Origin: an uncultured Erythrobacter sp.
GTDB taxonomy: Bacteria > Pseudomonadota > Alphaproteobacteria > Sphingomonadales > Sphingomonadaceae
Reading direction: 5' to 3'
DNA: 64,000 nucleotides
Assembly: GCA_947501005.1 (NCBI GenBank)
Contig: CANMTU010000001.1
Span: 644,501 to 708,500, forward strand
Below, one piece after another: positions 1 to 8,411 of this stretch. Each line of letters begins with the position of its first letter. The stretch's first letter is position 1. A program made the translations under genes and the position numbers. Below the pieces are notes generated by a model, which had not been told where the DNA came from, searched no databases, and saw nothing but the letters and a program-made list of their open reading frames with translations.

Positions 1-601
1 CCGGCTCGTCGAACAGCGCGACATAATCCGCGCGCCATTCCAGCCCACCCGATAGATAGCTCAAGGCAAGCTGGCGCGTGGCGGGACGCTCCGCCTCCAA
101 AGTGACCGACAAGGTCGGTTTGGCGCGCAAGTTCGACGGGATCTCGTCGAAAACGACCCGCACGGGCAAGCCATCATCGCGAAGCACTTCGATCCGTTCG
201 CCAATCTGCATGACGACGCCGTTGTTGACCGCCAAGATCGTTGCCCGCTCGCGCGTTTCAACTCCGGTCGCGGGGTTTGTGCGGATGAGCGTTACCTGGC
301 GCCCCACTGCCTTTGCCATCAGTGCCCCGGGGGAGAGCAGGTCATAATCGAAGTTCTGCTCTCGAATAATAAATCCCTCACCCTCGAGTGTCACCGTCTC
401 GGGGCGGATCTGCGCGGACACATCCGGGAACGGGATGGAGGTGATACCGTCAGGAACTGTCACGCTGCGCGCGTCTCGGATCAGCGCCTGGTCGTCGTTG
501 TAGATGGTAACAGACAGGTCACCTTGTGAGTTGCCTCTGTCTTGCGCGGCAAGCGGCGACAGCGGCAAGGCGGCCGCGGCTAACAGAAAGATTGAACGCA
601 T
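1..601 (-). CDS. DUF4139 domain-containing protein (N-terminal part)
   Basis: The frame opens at an ATG at 601-599 and runs off the left edge after about 200 residues, so only the N-terminal part is present. The first 20 residues form a signal peptide (hydrophobic LLAAAALPLSPLAA, then AQ). A region follows with the pattern of DUF4139 proteins, including LSYLSGGLEWRADYVA near the edge, which matches the conserved GLxWxAxY element of that family. These are periplasmic or outer-surface proteins of unknown biochemical role. It is divergent from the catabolic locus, separated from it by about 0.9 kb, and carries no locus operator, so it is probably unrelated to that locus. Confidence 0.8.
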   Translation of the reverse strand, partial: MRSIFLLAAAALPLSPLAAQDRGNSQGDLSVTIYNDDQALIRDARSVTVPDGITSIPFPDVSAQIRPETVTLEGEGFIIREQNFDYDLLSPGALMAKAVGRQVTLIRTNPATGVETRERATILAVNNGVVMQIGERIEVLRDDGLPVRVVFDEIPSNLRAKPTLSVTLEAERPATRQLALSYLSGGLEWRADYVALFDEP

Positions 602-1485
602 CGATTCCCCCTGGCGAACTGTGAAGCTCCGCTCTTTGCCGCCTTATATGAAATGCTGGAGGCATTGCCAACGAGGCTAGCATTCAGGTGCAACTAAGAA
701 AGTAAGGAAAGATTTTGGGAACATACCGCCCATCCGGGGAACACCCTGCCCCCCTTTTAAACCTGCTCACAATTCGGCTATCGGAGTTTTAGGATAGGAG
801 GGAAAATAAAAGCCATCGCCGGCAAAAGTCGCTCCTGATAGCAGGAGCGCTGCTGTTTCTGTTAGGTTTGTTGCAAGAAGCCGTGGTTCACGGCTTTGTT
901 AATCCATGTCTGGCGTTGTCAGCGCCCCTCACCGCTGTCCAGAACGGTATGGCATTGATGATCGCCGGAATTGTCTGGCGTAGGTTGCACTGGGTTCGGG
1001 CTTGGCGAACATTGCGCGTTTGACCGTTATAGTCGGGATGTACTCTTGATGGATGGGCCTCACTTGTCTGCTGCCACAGGAACAAGCGAGGCTCTCCCGA
1101 CGGCAGGTGCGGGCGTCCTAAGTTTCCGAAATGCGCCTGATTAAAGCGATTTCGAGCTCGAGCGTGGCTCCCACCCTCTCCGCCATTTGTTCATGAGATC
1201 TGCTTTTCCGCCGGCGAGGGTTGCGGGGTTGTAGCGGTCTTTGGCCCAACCAAGCTTAAAATTAGTAGTGGCTCGACCGAGCTGCACTCACCGCGCGCTT
1301 CTACCGCCTCGGTCTCTCGTAGTCTGCGGCATGGGCCCTTTCCGTTTCAGGTGGGTTCCGAGTGAGTTTGTCCAGGCAATCTATCTATCACTAACCCGTG
1401 CCCCACGGCATCATACTACATGGACCCGCCCGGATATCAGCGAACCAATCCTCGCTCGGCACCCAAAACCATCTCCGCATTGACG
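602..1485. other. Gene-poor intergenic stretch
   Basis: No open frame here has a recognisable protein family, plausible start and ribosome site. The short frames have no coding character. The stretch is less GC-rich in its first half than the flanking genes. The only recognisable item is a 17-base fragment like the 3' end of a tRNA-Ser gene at 1169-1185. The stretch separates the DUF4139 gene from the first operator of the catabolic locus and may be an old junction. Confidence 0.5.
1169..1185 (+). other. tRNA-Ser 3'-end-like fragment, possible att remnant
   Basis: The 17 bases TCCCACCCTCTCCGCCA reproduce the 3' T-arm edge, acceptor strand and CCA of typical proteobacterial tRNA-Ser genes (5' GGAGAGG... 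/ ...CCCTCTCCGCCA). The bases immediately upstream do not continue into a tRNA, so this is not a functional gene. Such fragments are commonly left where an integrative element recombined into a tRNA. It sits just left of the catabolic locus. No integrase and no convincing second copy were seen in the window. Confidence 0.4.
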
Positions 1486-1499
1486 CCCGACCGGTCGGT
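1486..1499. promoter_or_regulatory. Locus palindrome (operator), upstream of MFS gene
   Basis: The sequence CCCGAC-CG-GTCGGT matches 13 of 14 positions of ACCGAC-NN-GTCGGT. It lies 26 bases upstream of the preferred MFS start at 1525, a position suited to repression. Confidence 0.7.
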
Positions 1500-1524
1500 C
1501 GATAAGGCTGTCGATCGAGGATGG

Positions 1525-2838
1525 ATGTCCTGTCCCCACGCGGGCCGGGCCGATGGAGAGGCTGCATTGGATAAGCAGAACCGCGCTGCACGGTCGACGA
1601 TGGTCGCCCTGTTCCTGGTTTCGATGTTCAACTACATCGACCGGACGATCATCTCGATCCTGCAAGAGCCGATCAAGGCCGAACTGGGGCTGAGCGATTC
1701 GCAGCTCGGCGCGCTGACCGGGCTTGCCTTCGCGCTGTTCTATGCGACCCTTTCGCTGCCGATCGCCCGGCTGGCCGACAGCTTCAACCGCAAATATCTC
1801 GTCGCGGCGGCCTTGTTCGTCTGGTCGGCGATGACGGCGCTGTCGGGCCTTGCGCAATCCTTCCTGATGCTCCTGCTCCTGCGGATCGGGGTCGCCATTG
1901 GCGAGGCGGGCAGCGTTCCGGCATCGCATTCGATGATCGCGGACCTCTATCCGGCAAAGCGGCGTGCAACCGCGCTGGCGGTATGGGGCCTCGCGCTGCC
2001 GATCGGCATCCTTGCCGGCTATGCAGGAAGCGGCTGGCTGGCCGAGGCGCTGGGCTGGCGCGAATCCTTCGCGCTGTTCGGGATCGCGGGCATCCTTCTC
2101 GTGCCGGTATTTCTCCTCCTGTCGCGCGAGCCCGAACGCGGACGGCTCGATGTGGGGCACGATCCCAACGAAAGCATCCCGCTCACCCGCGCCTTCGCCA
2201 TTCTCTGGCAGAACCGGGTGACGCGGCTGGTGATCTTCGGGGCCAGCATGCACGCCTTTACGCAATATGCGGTCATGACGTGGTCGGCCCCGTTCTACAT
2301 CCGGGTCTGGGGAACCTCCGTCGCCGAGGTCGCGACCGCGCTGGCGATCATCAACGGCGTGGGCGGGGGCATCGGCATCTATCTGGGCGGCGTCCTGTCG
2401 GACAGGCTGGGCGAGCGGATCCCGGCGGCCCGGCTCTGGGTCAGCGCCGCGGCGTTCGCACTGTTCGTGCTGGCCACGCTGGTGCAGCTGATGGTGCCGT
2501 CCCTCGCGATTTCCTATGTCTTCGCGTTCATCGCCGGAATGTTCATGTTCTGCTATTACGGGCCGGTCGTGGGGATTCTGCAGTCGCTGGTTCATCCGCG
2601 CATGCGGGCTGTTGCCTCGGCGATCCTGTTGCTCGTCTTCAATATCATCGGATTGGGGTTCGGGCCGTTTCTGGTCGGAGTGGTCAGCGACCAACTGGTC
2701 GTCGCCGGGTTCGTCGACACGTCGCTGCGCTATGCCCTCGCGCTGGCGACCATCGGCAGTCTGATCGCCGCGTGGTGCTGGTGGCGCGCCTCGCGCCATC
2801 TTGGCGCCGAGCAAATGTCGGACCCGTCCGCCGCGTAA
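1525..2838 (+). CDS. MFS transporter
   Basis: A 437-residue inner-membrane carrier of the major facilitator superfamily, with about 12 hydrophobic segments. It begins NRAARSTMVALFLVSMFNYI and then DRTIIS, and the loop after helix 2 (RLADSFNRKY) fits the MFS motif A position. The frame stays open upstream to an ATG at 1420. The ATG at 1525 is preferred because GAGG precedes it at 6-base spacing and because the operator at 1486-1499 would otherwise be coding. It is the leftmost gene of the operator-linked locus and probably imports the growth substrate across the inner membrane, complementing the TonB receptor at the right end. The substrate cannot be deduced. Confidence 0.88.
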   Translation: MSCPHAGRADGEAALDKQNRAARSTMVALFLVSMFNYIDRTIISILQEPIKAELGLSDSQLGALTGLAFALFYATLSLPIARLADSFNRKYLVAAALFVWSAMTALSGLAQSFLMLLLLRIGVAIGEAGSVPASHSMIADLYPAKRRATALAVWGLALPIGILAGYAGSGWLAEALGWRESFALFGIAGILLVPVFLLLSREPERGRLDVGHDPNESIPLTRAFAILWQNRVTRLVIFGASMHAFTQYAVMTWSAPFYIRVWGTSVAEVATALAIINGVGGGIGIYLGGVLSDRLGERIPAARLWVSAAAFALFVLATLVQLMVPSLAISYVFAFIAGMFMFCYYGPVVGILQSLVHPRMRAVASAILLLVFNIIGLGFGPFLVGVVSDQLVVAGFVDTSLRYALALATIGSLIAAWCWWRASRHLGAEQMSDPSAA

Positions 2839-2862
2839 GGCACGGGGGGAGCGGCGACGGGC

Positions 2863-3879
2863 CTAGTCCATCGCGTGAATCTGTTGCCCGAGATTGGCCC
2901 CCGAGGTCAGTGAATTGATGGCTTCGTGCAGCCGTTCGAGACCGGGGGTGACCGTATAGGTGCCGTGCAGGCGGCCGGTCTCGACAAGATGTTTTGCCGC
3001 CCGCGTGAACTCCGCCAGTTCGCCGCGATGGAACAGCGAGCGAAAGCCTTCGATGCGCAGCCGCTTGGTGATCGCCGGCATCAGGTCGACACCCCCGTCA
3101 TCGTCGCCGCCTTCGTACTGGCTGATCTGGCCGCACAGCGCGATCCGTCCTTCCTCGCGCATCAGGTCAAGGGCCATGCGGCGCAGCGGGCCACCGACAT
3201 TGTCGAAGAAGATATCGAAACCCTCCGGACTGACGGCCATTAGGCGATCCGCGCAATCGGCCGCGCGGTAATCGATGCAGTGATCGAAGCCGAACTCGGA
3301 CACGATGCGCGCGCATTTCGCCGCCCCGCCGGCCAGCCCGACGACCCTTGCGCCTGCCGCCTTCGCAAGCTGCCCGGCGACCGATCCGACCGCGCCGCCC
3401 GCCGACGATACGAGGACCGTTTCACCCGGCAGGGGGCGGGCGATGCGCAGCATGCCGATCCAGGCGGTGAAACCGGTCAGGCCGAGAGTGCCGAGATAGG
3501 TCAGCGGATCGATACCGGGATCCACGATCTCGGTTCCCCAGCTTGCCTCGGGATCGAGATCCACGAATTTCTGTCGCTTGACCATGAAGACGCGAACCGT
3601 CTGCCCGATCCGGTAGCCGGGATGGCGGGTCTCGCTCACCACGCCCAGCGCGGCGGACATCGGGACGATCTCGCCCGGGGGCAGTGTCACCACGTAACCG
3701 GACGCGGGATCGAGCATGGCGCGCGTTCCGGCATCGATCGATCCATGCGTGATTCGCAGGCGGATATGATCGGTCTCCAAGGGCGCCAGCGGGATTTGCC
3801 GGTATTCGAAGATGTCGGCGTCCAGCGCCCCCGCACCGGCTGCGTGACGAAGGAAGACGGCCGTGTTCTGCTCGCTCAT
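2863..3879 (-). CDS. NADP-dependent medium-chain oxidoreductase (CurA / leukotriene-B4 dehydrogenase-like)
   Basis: A 338-residue zinc-free medium-chain dehydrogenase/reductase. The nucleotide-binding loop SSAGGAVGSVAGQLAK (about residues 158-173) is the AxxGxxG motif of the prostaglandin/alkenal reductase branch. The protein lacks the Cys/His zinc ligands of alcohol dehydrogenases. Relatives reduce the C=C bond of alpha,beta-unsaturated ketones or aldehydes with NADPH. It ends convergently with the MFS gene (24 bases apart) and lies 22 bases downstream of the CMD-like gene on the same strand, so the two probably form one transcript from the operator-bearing promoter region near 4640. A role in reducing an enone intermediate is inference. 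Confidence 0.85.
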   Translation of the reverse strand: MSEQNTAVFLRHAAGAGALDADIFEYRQIPLAPLETDHIRLRITHGSIDAGTRAMLDPASGYVVTLPPGEIVPMSAALGVVSETRHPGYRIGQTVRVFMVKRQKFVDLDPEASWGTEIVDPGIDPLTYLGTLGLTGFTAWIGMLRIARPLPGETVLVSSAGGAVGSVAGQLAKAAGARVVGLAGGAAKCARIVSEFGFDHCIDYRAADCADRLMAVSPEGFDIFFDNVGGPLRRMALDLMREEGRIALCGQISQYEGGDDDGGVDLMPAITKRLRIEGFRSLFHRGELAEFTRAAKHLVETGRLHGTYTVTPGLERLHEAINSLTSGANLGQQIHAMD

Positions 3880-3901
3880 CGCGTGTTCTCCTGCGGCCGG
3901 T

Positions 3902-4618
3902 CTAGCGGCCCGATCCTGCCGATCGTTCGGCGGCGTCGATCGCGTTGTATGCCGCGACCCAGCCAGAGAGACCGGCCACCGGCACGGCGCACAGGATCGC
4001 TTCGTAGAGTTCCGCGCGGCTGGCCCCGGCGCGCAGGGCGCCGGCGGCGTGGACGGAGACCAGCGCGTTGTAATCGGCGGCCAGCACCGTCACCAGCAAC
4101 AGCTCGGCATGTTTCGCGCCGATCGCGCTGCCGCCGAGGGTTCCTTCGCGCATCAGGTAATAGGCATCGGCGGCCAGCGGAACGTCATCGACCAGCGCGC
4201 CGAGCGAGGGGGGCATCTCGCCAAAATATTTCAGGAAATTCTCGCGCGCCTCGCCGTCTGCAACCTTGCGTTCGGCGGGCTCCGGCATCGGCTGATCATC
4301 CGGGCCGTACACCTCGTCCACCATCGCCTGGAAGGCCAGCGCCGCACCCTCTCCGCGCGAACTGCACAGCGCCACCACCCCGGCATTCGCGTGATCGAGG
4401 GACAGGCCGATCTCCTTCGCGCGCGCCAGTTCGCGCTGCGCCATATCCTCGTATCGCTTCACGATCGCGGCGACGGCCACGAACAGGCCTTTGATCGGGG
4501 CAGGCAGCGCGCCATCGGCGTTGACGACATGTCGGAACCGGTCATAGCCGGCCAAGGTCAGGGGCGCGCTGCGGCGCAGGCGGCGCGAATGCAGGATGTC
4601 TTGCGTTTCACCGGGCAT
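3902..4618 (-). CDS. Carboxymuconolactone decarboxylase-like protein (CMD family), copy 1
   Basis: A 238-residue all-helical protein with two CMD-like halves. The second half contains HAELLLVTVLAADYNALVSV followed by HAAGALRAGA, matching the CMD core. The redox CxxC of AhpD-type members is absent (DYNALVSVH instead) but the His is kept, so a peroxidase role is unlikely. It is a clear paralogue of the divergent gene at 4767 (shared FTLAGY/LTLAGYxRFR, DGALPA, SRGEGAA/LRGEGAA). It shares an upstream region with that gene that holds one operator at 4634-4647. Function is unknown; lactone or keto-acid chemistry is possible from family precedent. Confidence 0.75.
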   Translation of the reverse strand: MPGETQDILHSRRLRRSAPLTLAGYDRFRHVVNADGALPAPIKGLFVAVAAIVKRYEDMAQRELARAKEIGLSLDHANAGVVALCSSRGEGAALAFQAMVDEVYGPDDQPMPEPAERKVADGEARENFLKYFGEMPPSLGALVDDVPLAADAYYLMREGTLGGSAIGAKHAELLLVTVLAADYNALVSVHAAGALRAGASRAELYEAILCAVPVAGLSGWVAAYNAIDAAERSAGSGR

Positions 4619-4633
4619 GGCTGGATTCCTCTC

Positions 4634-4647
4634 GACCGACTGGTCGG
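4634..4647. promoter_or_regulatory. Locus palindrome between divergent CMD genes
   Basis: ACCGAC-TG-GTCGGT is a perfect inverted repeat of the locus consensus. It lies 16 bases upstream of the minus-strand CMD start (4618) and 120 bases upstream of the plus-strand CMD gene, so one site could control both. Confidence 0.75.
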
Positions 4648-4766
4648 TTCAGTGTAGGGAGCGGGTCGCAAAGCTGTCAAACCCAATCGACCGCGCAAGG
4701 TCGGCAAGGGGCGCGGCGCCGGGCTGTCTGTCTCGAACGCCGCCCGGGTCCAGTCATGGAGCATCT

Positions 4767-5453
4767 ATGAGCAACGCAATTTCCGATCTCGCCATCCTGC
4801 GCGACGCGCATTTCACGCTCGCCGGGTACGAGCGGTTTCGCAAGGTCATCGACGAGGACGGCGCGTTGCCGGCGCGGCTGAAAGCCCTGCTCGCAGCCGT
4901 CGCGGCGAGCGCGCGAAACTATCCCGACCTCGCCCGACGCGAACTTGCGCATGGCAAGGCATCGGGTCTTGAGGTTGGCGATGCGAAGGCCGGTGTCATC
5001 GTCCTCGCGAGCCTTCGGGGCGAGGGGGCCGCCAGCGGTTTCGCCGCAGTCGTCGGGGCGGTGTTCGGGATTACCACCTCGGACGAACGGCCCCCCGAGA
5101 TCGAAGTGGCGGAAGGGGAGGCCCGCAGGAATTTCGAGGAGTATTTCGGCGTGGTGCCGCCCGCGCTCGAAGTGATGCTTCGGACCATCCCGACCGCGGC
5201 GGACGGGTATTACCTGATGCGCCGGGGCAGCATTGATGCCAACCCGCTCAGCCCCAAGGCGGGCGAATTGCTGCTGCTGGTGGTCCTGGCGGCCGATCAC
5301 AGTCCGATGGCCGAACGGCATGTCGATGGCGCCCGGCGCGCAGGCGCAAGCGATGCCGAGATCGCGGAGGCCATTGTCTGCGGTATTCCCTCGGGCGGGG
5401 TAGCAGCCTGGATGGCGGCCGCGCCCTATCTCGCGAAGGACAGGGCCGAATAG
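4767..5453 (+). CDS. Carboxymuconolactone decarboxylase-like protein (CMD family), copy 2
   Basis: A 228-residue paralogue of the preceding minus-strand gene. The start at 4767 is preceded by GGAG at 5-base spacing; the frame is open further upstream but crosses the operator. It shares FTLAGYERFRKV, DGALPARLKALL and the C-terminal AGELLLLVVLAADHSP...RHVDGARRAGAS core. As in copy 1, no catalytic Cys pair is present and the core His is kept. The two copies may form a heteromer or act on successive intermediates. It ends 32 bases before the convergent DUF1254 gene. Substrate unknown. Confidence 0.75.
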   Translation: MSNAISDLAILRDAHFTLAGYERFRKVIDEDGALPARLKALLAAVAASARNYPDLARRELAHGKASGLEVGDAKAGVIVLASLRGEGAASGFAAVVGAVFGITTSDERPPEIEVAEGEARRNFEEYFGVVPPALEVMLRTIPTAADGYYLMRRGSIDANPLSPKAGELLLLVVLAADHSPMAERHVDGARRAGASDAEIAEAIVCGIPSGGVAAWMAAAPYLAKDRAE

Positions 5454-5484
5454 GTCGCAACCGCCAAGTGCGCCGAGCTCCTGC

Positions 5485-6987
5485 CTAGCGCGGTTCGATC
5501 CGCTCGACCGGCGGCGGTGCCCAATCGCCATTCCGGACGGCATCGGTAGGGTTGTAAAGCCGCATCATCAGCATGAACGGCTCGTCCGGAACGGGCAGCC
5601 AGTTGGCCTCGGGATCGGCGGGCAGTTCGTGCTGGAGGATGATTTCGAGCGAGCCATCCGCTTCGCGCTGCAATCCGGCGGTGCGATCTCCGATCGAATA
5701 CCGGTTGATCGGATTGGGGACGAGAAACCCCTTGGCGAAATAGACGGTGACCGACCAGAAGGCATCGACCGGCGGCATCTCGTCGGCAGCGAAGCGCAGG
5801 CGGTAACTGTTCCGCCCGTCCAGCTGCGCGCCGTCGCCATCGGTCCGTGCATTGGGATACAGGGCCTCTTCTGCCGGGAGCACGTAGATCTGATCCATGG
5901 CGACGGCAGCGCGTAGCAGGTCGTCGCCGCCGAATTCGGCGCCCCCCATATTGATCGCCCAGCCATTACGCTTGGCATCGAGATCGAACGTCTTGCGCCT
6001 GACCGCCTCCTCGCCGTCGCGCAGGCCACGGGCGATGGCGGCGCGAATATCGGGCGGCAGATCGTCCGGCCGGAATCCCTTGCCCGCGCTCAGTCCGATG
6101 GCAGGCAGCGCATCGACGAGCGCGCGTTCCCCCGGTCCCGCCCGCCAGTCGCGCAGCACGATGCCGAGCGCATCCAGAAACGCCAGCGGGCCCGCCTCCG
6201 GAACGAAAACCTGCGGCAGAAGCGCCTGATCCGGCACCGGCGGAAGCTGCTCGCGCCCGGCCGCGTAATCGGACCAGCGGCGCAGCACGAACCGGTCCTG
6301 CAGCGCGTGGATATCCTGCAGGTCATCGCCTTCATCCACCAGGATGCGGGCCGCGATCATCAGGTAACGCTGATCCGAAACGATCCCGCGCATGCCGGGG
6401 GGAAGGGGGTGGTTGCCATGCCGCCCCCGTATGAACAGGGGCGGCAGGCAGGGGCCATCGGTGCGGCTGCCCGGCGAAACGTGGGTGGACGAATCGGCCT
6501 GACCCATCTGGATCGTGTAATAGCGGGATCCGAAGCATGGCGTTTCCAGCACGAACGGCCCGCCATCCATGTCAAGCCAGGCGAGGCTGTACAGCGTGTC
6601 GTTGTTCGGTGCGACGCCCGCGCGATGCTCCGGCGTCGATAGGATGCGGGCGTGACCGAACCGGTTGAGCGGCGCGCCGGGCGAGGCGGGGGGCCGCTGT
6701 GCGAACGGATCCTCCGGTTTGGTCATCGCCTGCCGTATCTGCGCCGAGCGGACGAGGGGGTACCCCCAGATGAACGCGCGCTTCGCAAGCCGGTAGGCTT
6801 CCTGCTGCTGGCTATCGCCCGCGAAGCCGGGGGCAGGCGCCTGCTGCGCCAGGCCGCGCTCTTCGCCGGGCGCGGGGATGCTCGCGCAACCCGCAGACAG
6901 GGCAAAGAGAAGGCCGGCGCAAACCGGGTGGCGCGCCGTGCGCGCGACGGCGCATATCGGATTGCTCGATTGAATTTCCTGCCGCAT
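5485..6987 (-). CDS. DUF1254/DUF1214 lipoprotein
   Basis: A 500-residue protein with an N-terminal hydrophobic segment ending in LSAGC, a lipobox that predicts a lipid-anchored periplasmic protein. The body follows the DUF1254 pattern (AYRLAKRAFIWGYPLV, PNNDTLYSLAWLDM, FGSRYYTIQM) and then the DUF1214 pattern (DAFWSVTVYFAKGF, NPINRYSIGDRT, NWLPVPDEPFMLMMRLYNP). The biochemical function of this family is not settled. The start lies just downstream of an operator (7007-7020), and a second DUF1254 gene occupies the opposite end of the locus, also behind an operator. Co-regulation suggests a periplasmic step or binding of the locus substrate; that part is inference. Confidence 0.88.
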   Translation of the reverse strand: MRQEIQSSNPICAVARTARHPVCAGLLFALSAGCASIPAPGEERGLAQQAPAPGFAGDSQQQEAYRLAKRAFIWGYPLVRSAQIRQAMTKPEDPFAQRPPASPGAPLNRFGHARILSTPEHRAGVAPNNDTLYSLAWLDMDGGPFVLETPCFGSRYYTIQMGQADSSTHVSPGSRTDGPCLPPLFIRGRHGNHPLPPGMRGIVSDQRYLMIAARILVDEGDDLQDIHALQDRFVLRRWSDYAAGREQLPPVPDQALLPQVFVPEAGPLAFLDALGIVLRDWRAGPGERALVDALPAIGLSAGKGFRPDDLPPDIRAAIARGLRDGEEAVRRKTFDLDAKRNGWAINMGGAEFGGDDLLRAAVAMDQIYVLPAEEALYPNARTDGDGAQLDGRNSYRLRFAADEMPPVDAFWSVTVYFAKGFLVPNPINRYSIGDRTAGLQREADGSLEIILQHELPADPEANWLPVPDEPFMLMMRLYNPTDAVRNGDWAPPPVERIEPR

Positions 6988-7006
6988 GTCCGTTCCTTAA
7001 CGCCCG

Positions 7007-7020
7007 ACCGACTGGTCGGA
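7007..7020. promoter_or_regulatory. Locus palindrome upstream of DUF1254 gene
   Basis: ACCGAC-TG-GTCGGA matches 13 of 14 positions of the consensus. It ends 20 bases before the DUF1254 start codon (6987) on the minus strand. Confidence 0.72.
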
Positions 7021-7180
7021 CTGGATACGGTCTGTTATACGACGGGTCAACCGGTGGACCTGTCTTCAAGCCAGCGCGGGCGTGCTTGCCGGAATTTCAG
7101 CCAAGTCGGCGCCCCCCCCCGTACGTTCGATTTGAAAAGCTTCCTGTTGACAGCCGCAAGAAGACCGAGCTACGCATTCG

Positions 7181-7194
7181 ACCGACTGGGCGGT
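7181..7194. promoter_or_regulatory. Locus palindrome upstream of crotonase operon
   Basis: ACCGAC-TG-GGCGGT matches 13 of 14 positions. It lies 48 bases upstream of the crotonase ATG at 7243 and heads the plus-strand operon 7243-13161. An overlapping alternative pairing with the following GTCGGG gives a wider spacing. Confidence 0.68.
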
Positions 7195-7242
7195 CGGGTT
7201 CGTTCGCCCTCCGGTTTTTTGATCCAAGAAGGAGAGGTAACG

Positions 7243-8043
7243 ATGGCACAGGAAGAAAAAGACGTCATTCAGTACGAGCTGGCGGATAATGGTGTGTGCA
7301 CCATCTGGCTCAACCGCCCGCACAAGCGCAATTGCGTCAGCCCGCAGCTGCTGCGCGAACTGGAAGTCGCCGTCGATCGCGCCGCGGCGGACGACAAGGC
7401 GCTGGCCGTGGTGTTCCGGGGGCGTGGCAACACGTTCTGTTCGGGCGCCGACCTCGATCAGCTGGTCGGCCCGGTGCTGCACGAAAGCTCCACTTCGCTG
7501 CAGCTCGCGATCGATTCCGCGCGGACCTACGACAAGATCTACAACATGAAGAAGCCCACCATTGCCGCCGTCGAAGGCTATGCGGTGGCCGGCGGGTTCG
7601 AACTGTTCATCTCGTGCGATTTCGGGCTGGCCAGCACCGAGGCCAAGATCGGCGATTTCCATATCCGCCGCGCCCTGTTCGGCGGTGCCGGCCCGATCTA
7701 TCGCCTCCCGCGCTACATCGGCATGCGCAAGTCGAAGGAACTCATGTTCACCGGCAAGCTGCTGACCGGCGAGCAATGCGTCGAATGGGGCCTGTGCAAC
7801 GATTGCGCCTCGCCTGAGAACTTCGACCAGATGATCGAGGATTTCTGCGCCGACCTGATCGACAAGAGCCCGTTCTGCATGTGGATGACCAAGATGGCGC
7901 TGAACCGTGGTCTCGATGCCGATACGGATTCGCTCATCACGCTCGAGACGATGACCTGCAACGTCGTTCACCACAGCGCGGATGCGAAGGAAGGCGTCGC
8001 CGCCTTCCTCGAAAAGCGCGAACCCAACTGGACGGGCAAGTAA
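7243..8043 (+). CDS. Enoyl-CoA hydratase/isomerase family protein
   Basis: A 266-residue crotonase. The start at 7243 has a strong AAGGAGAGG ribosome site, while the open frame extends upstream through the operator. The oxyanion-hole segments are FCSGADLDQL and AVAGGFELFISCDFG. The Glu corresponding to the first catalytic Glu of rat mitochondrial hydratase is present (GGFEL). The position of the second Glu appears replaced, because KIGDFHIRRALFGGAGP stands where PEI...GTIPGAGG is usual. Simple hydration is therefore less certain, and isomerase or lyase chemistry is possible. It is the first gene of the operon EthD-SDR-ligase-ACAD-kinase. Suggested role: acting on the enoyl-CoA formed by the ACAD10/11-like enzyme. 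Confidence 0.88.
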   Translation: MAQEEKDVIQYELADNGVCTIWLNRPHKRNCVSPQLLRELEVAVDRAAADDKALAVVFRGRGNTFCSGADLDQLVGPVLHESSTSLQLAIDSARTYDKIYNMKKPTIAAVEGYAVAGGFELFISCDFGLASTEAKIGDFHIRRALFGGAGPIYRLPRYIGMRKSKELMFTGKLLTGEQCVEWGLCNDCASPENFDQMIEDFCADLIDKSPFCMWMTKMALNRGLDADTDSLITLETMTCNVVHHSADAKEGVAAFLEKREPNWTGK

Positions 8044-8045
8044 CC

Positions 8046-8411
8046 GTGGCCGTCAGCATGGTCGTCCTCTCCAGCCGCCCGCCGGACTGGTCGAAGGAAC
8101 GCTTCACCACCTGGTGGCGCGGCGAACATGCTGACGCCGCCGCCAAGCTGCCGGGGCTGATCGCCTATCGCCACGGGGTCGTGGTGAAGGATTACGACGC
8201 CAAGGAGGGCGAAGCCGACGAGGGGTGGGACGGGCATGCCGTCCTCACCTTCGCCGACCGGGCGGCGCTCGACACGGCTTTCGCTTCGCCCGAATGGGCC
8301 GCCGCAGTCGCGCAGACGAAGGGCATGAAGGGCGGCCGCCTGATCCTCCTGTGCGACGAGGTTGACCTTCTCGAAATGAAACTTGGCGTGCCGAGCGGAA
8401 GCGCACGATGA
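8046..8411 (+). CDS. EthD-domain protein
   Basis: A 121-residue small protein with a single ferredoxin-like alpha/beta fold of the EthD type: it opens MVVLSSRPPDWSKERFTTWW, followed by RGEHA, close to the family pattern (R-S-x-E-x-F-x-x-x-W-x-x-x-H). Starts are GTG at 8046, two bases after the crotonase stop, or ATG at 8058; neither has a clear ribosome site, so coupling to the upstream gene is likely. EthD-like proteins include small decarboxylases, lactone-forming or oxygenase-helper proteins in aromatic and polyketide pathways. The last codons overlap the SDR start by four bases (ATGA). Confidence 0.75.
   Translation: MAVSMVVLSSRPPDWSKERFTTWWRGEHADAAAKLPGLIAYRHGVVVKDYDAKEGEADEGWDGHAVLTFADRAALDTAFASPEWAAAVAQTKGMKGGRLILLCDEVDLLEMKLGVPSGSAR

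Noticed and set aside
1241..1483. 80-codon frame between the tRNA-like fragment and the first operator.
   Set aside because: No ribosome site, no recognisable protein features, and it overlaps the MFS leader and operator region.
1411..2814. Long open frame (467 codons) antisense to the MFS gene.
   Set aside because: It is the GC-rich shadow of a clear membrane transporter; the translation is Arg/Asp/Gln-rich with no family features. Similar shadows oppose the glycosyltransferase fusions (38767-41463, 44284-46656) and the HTTM-like gene (58378-60168).
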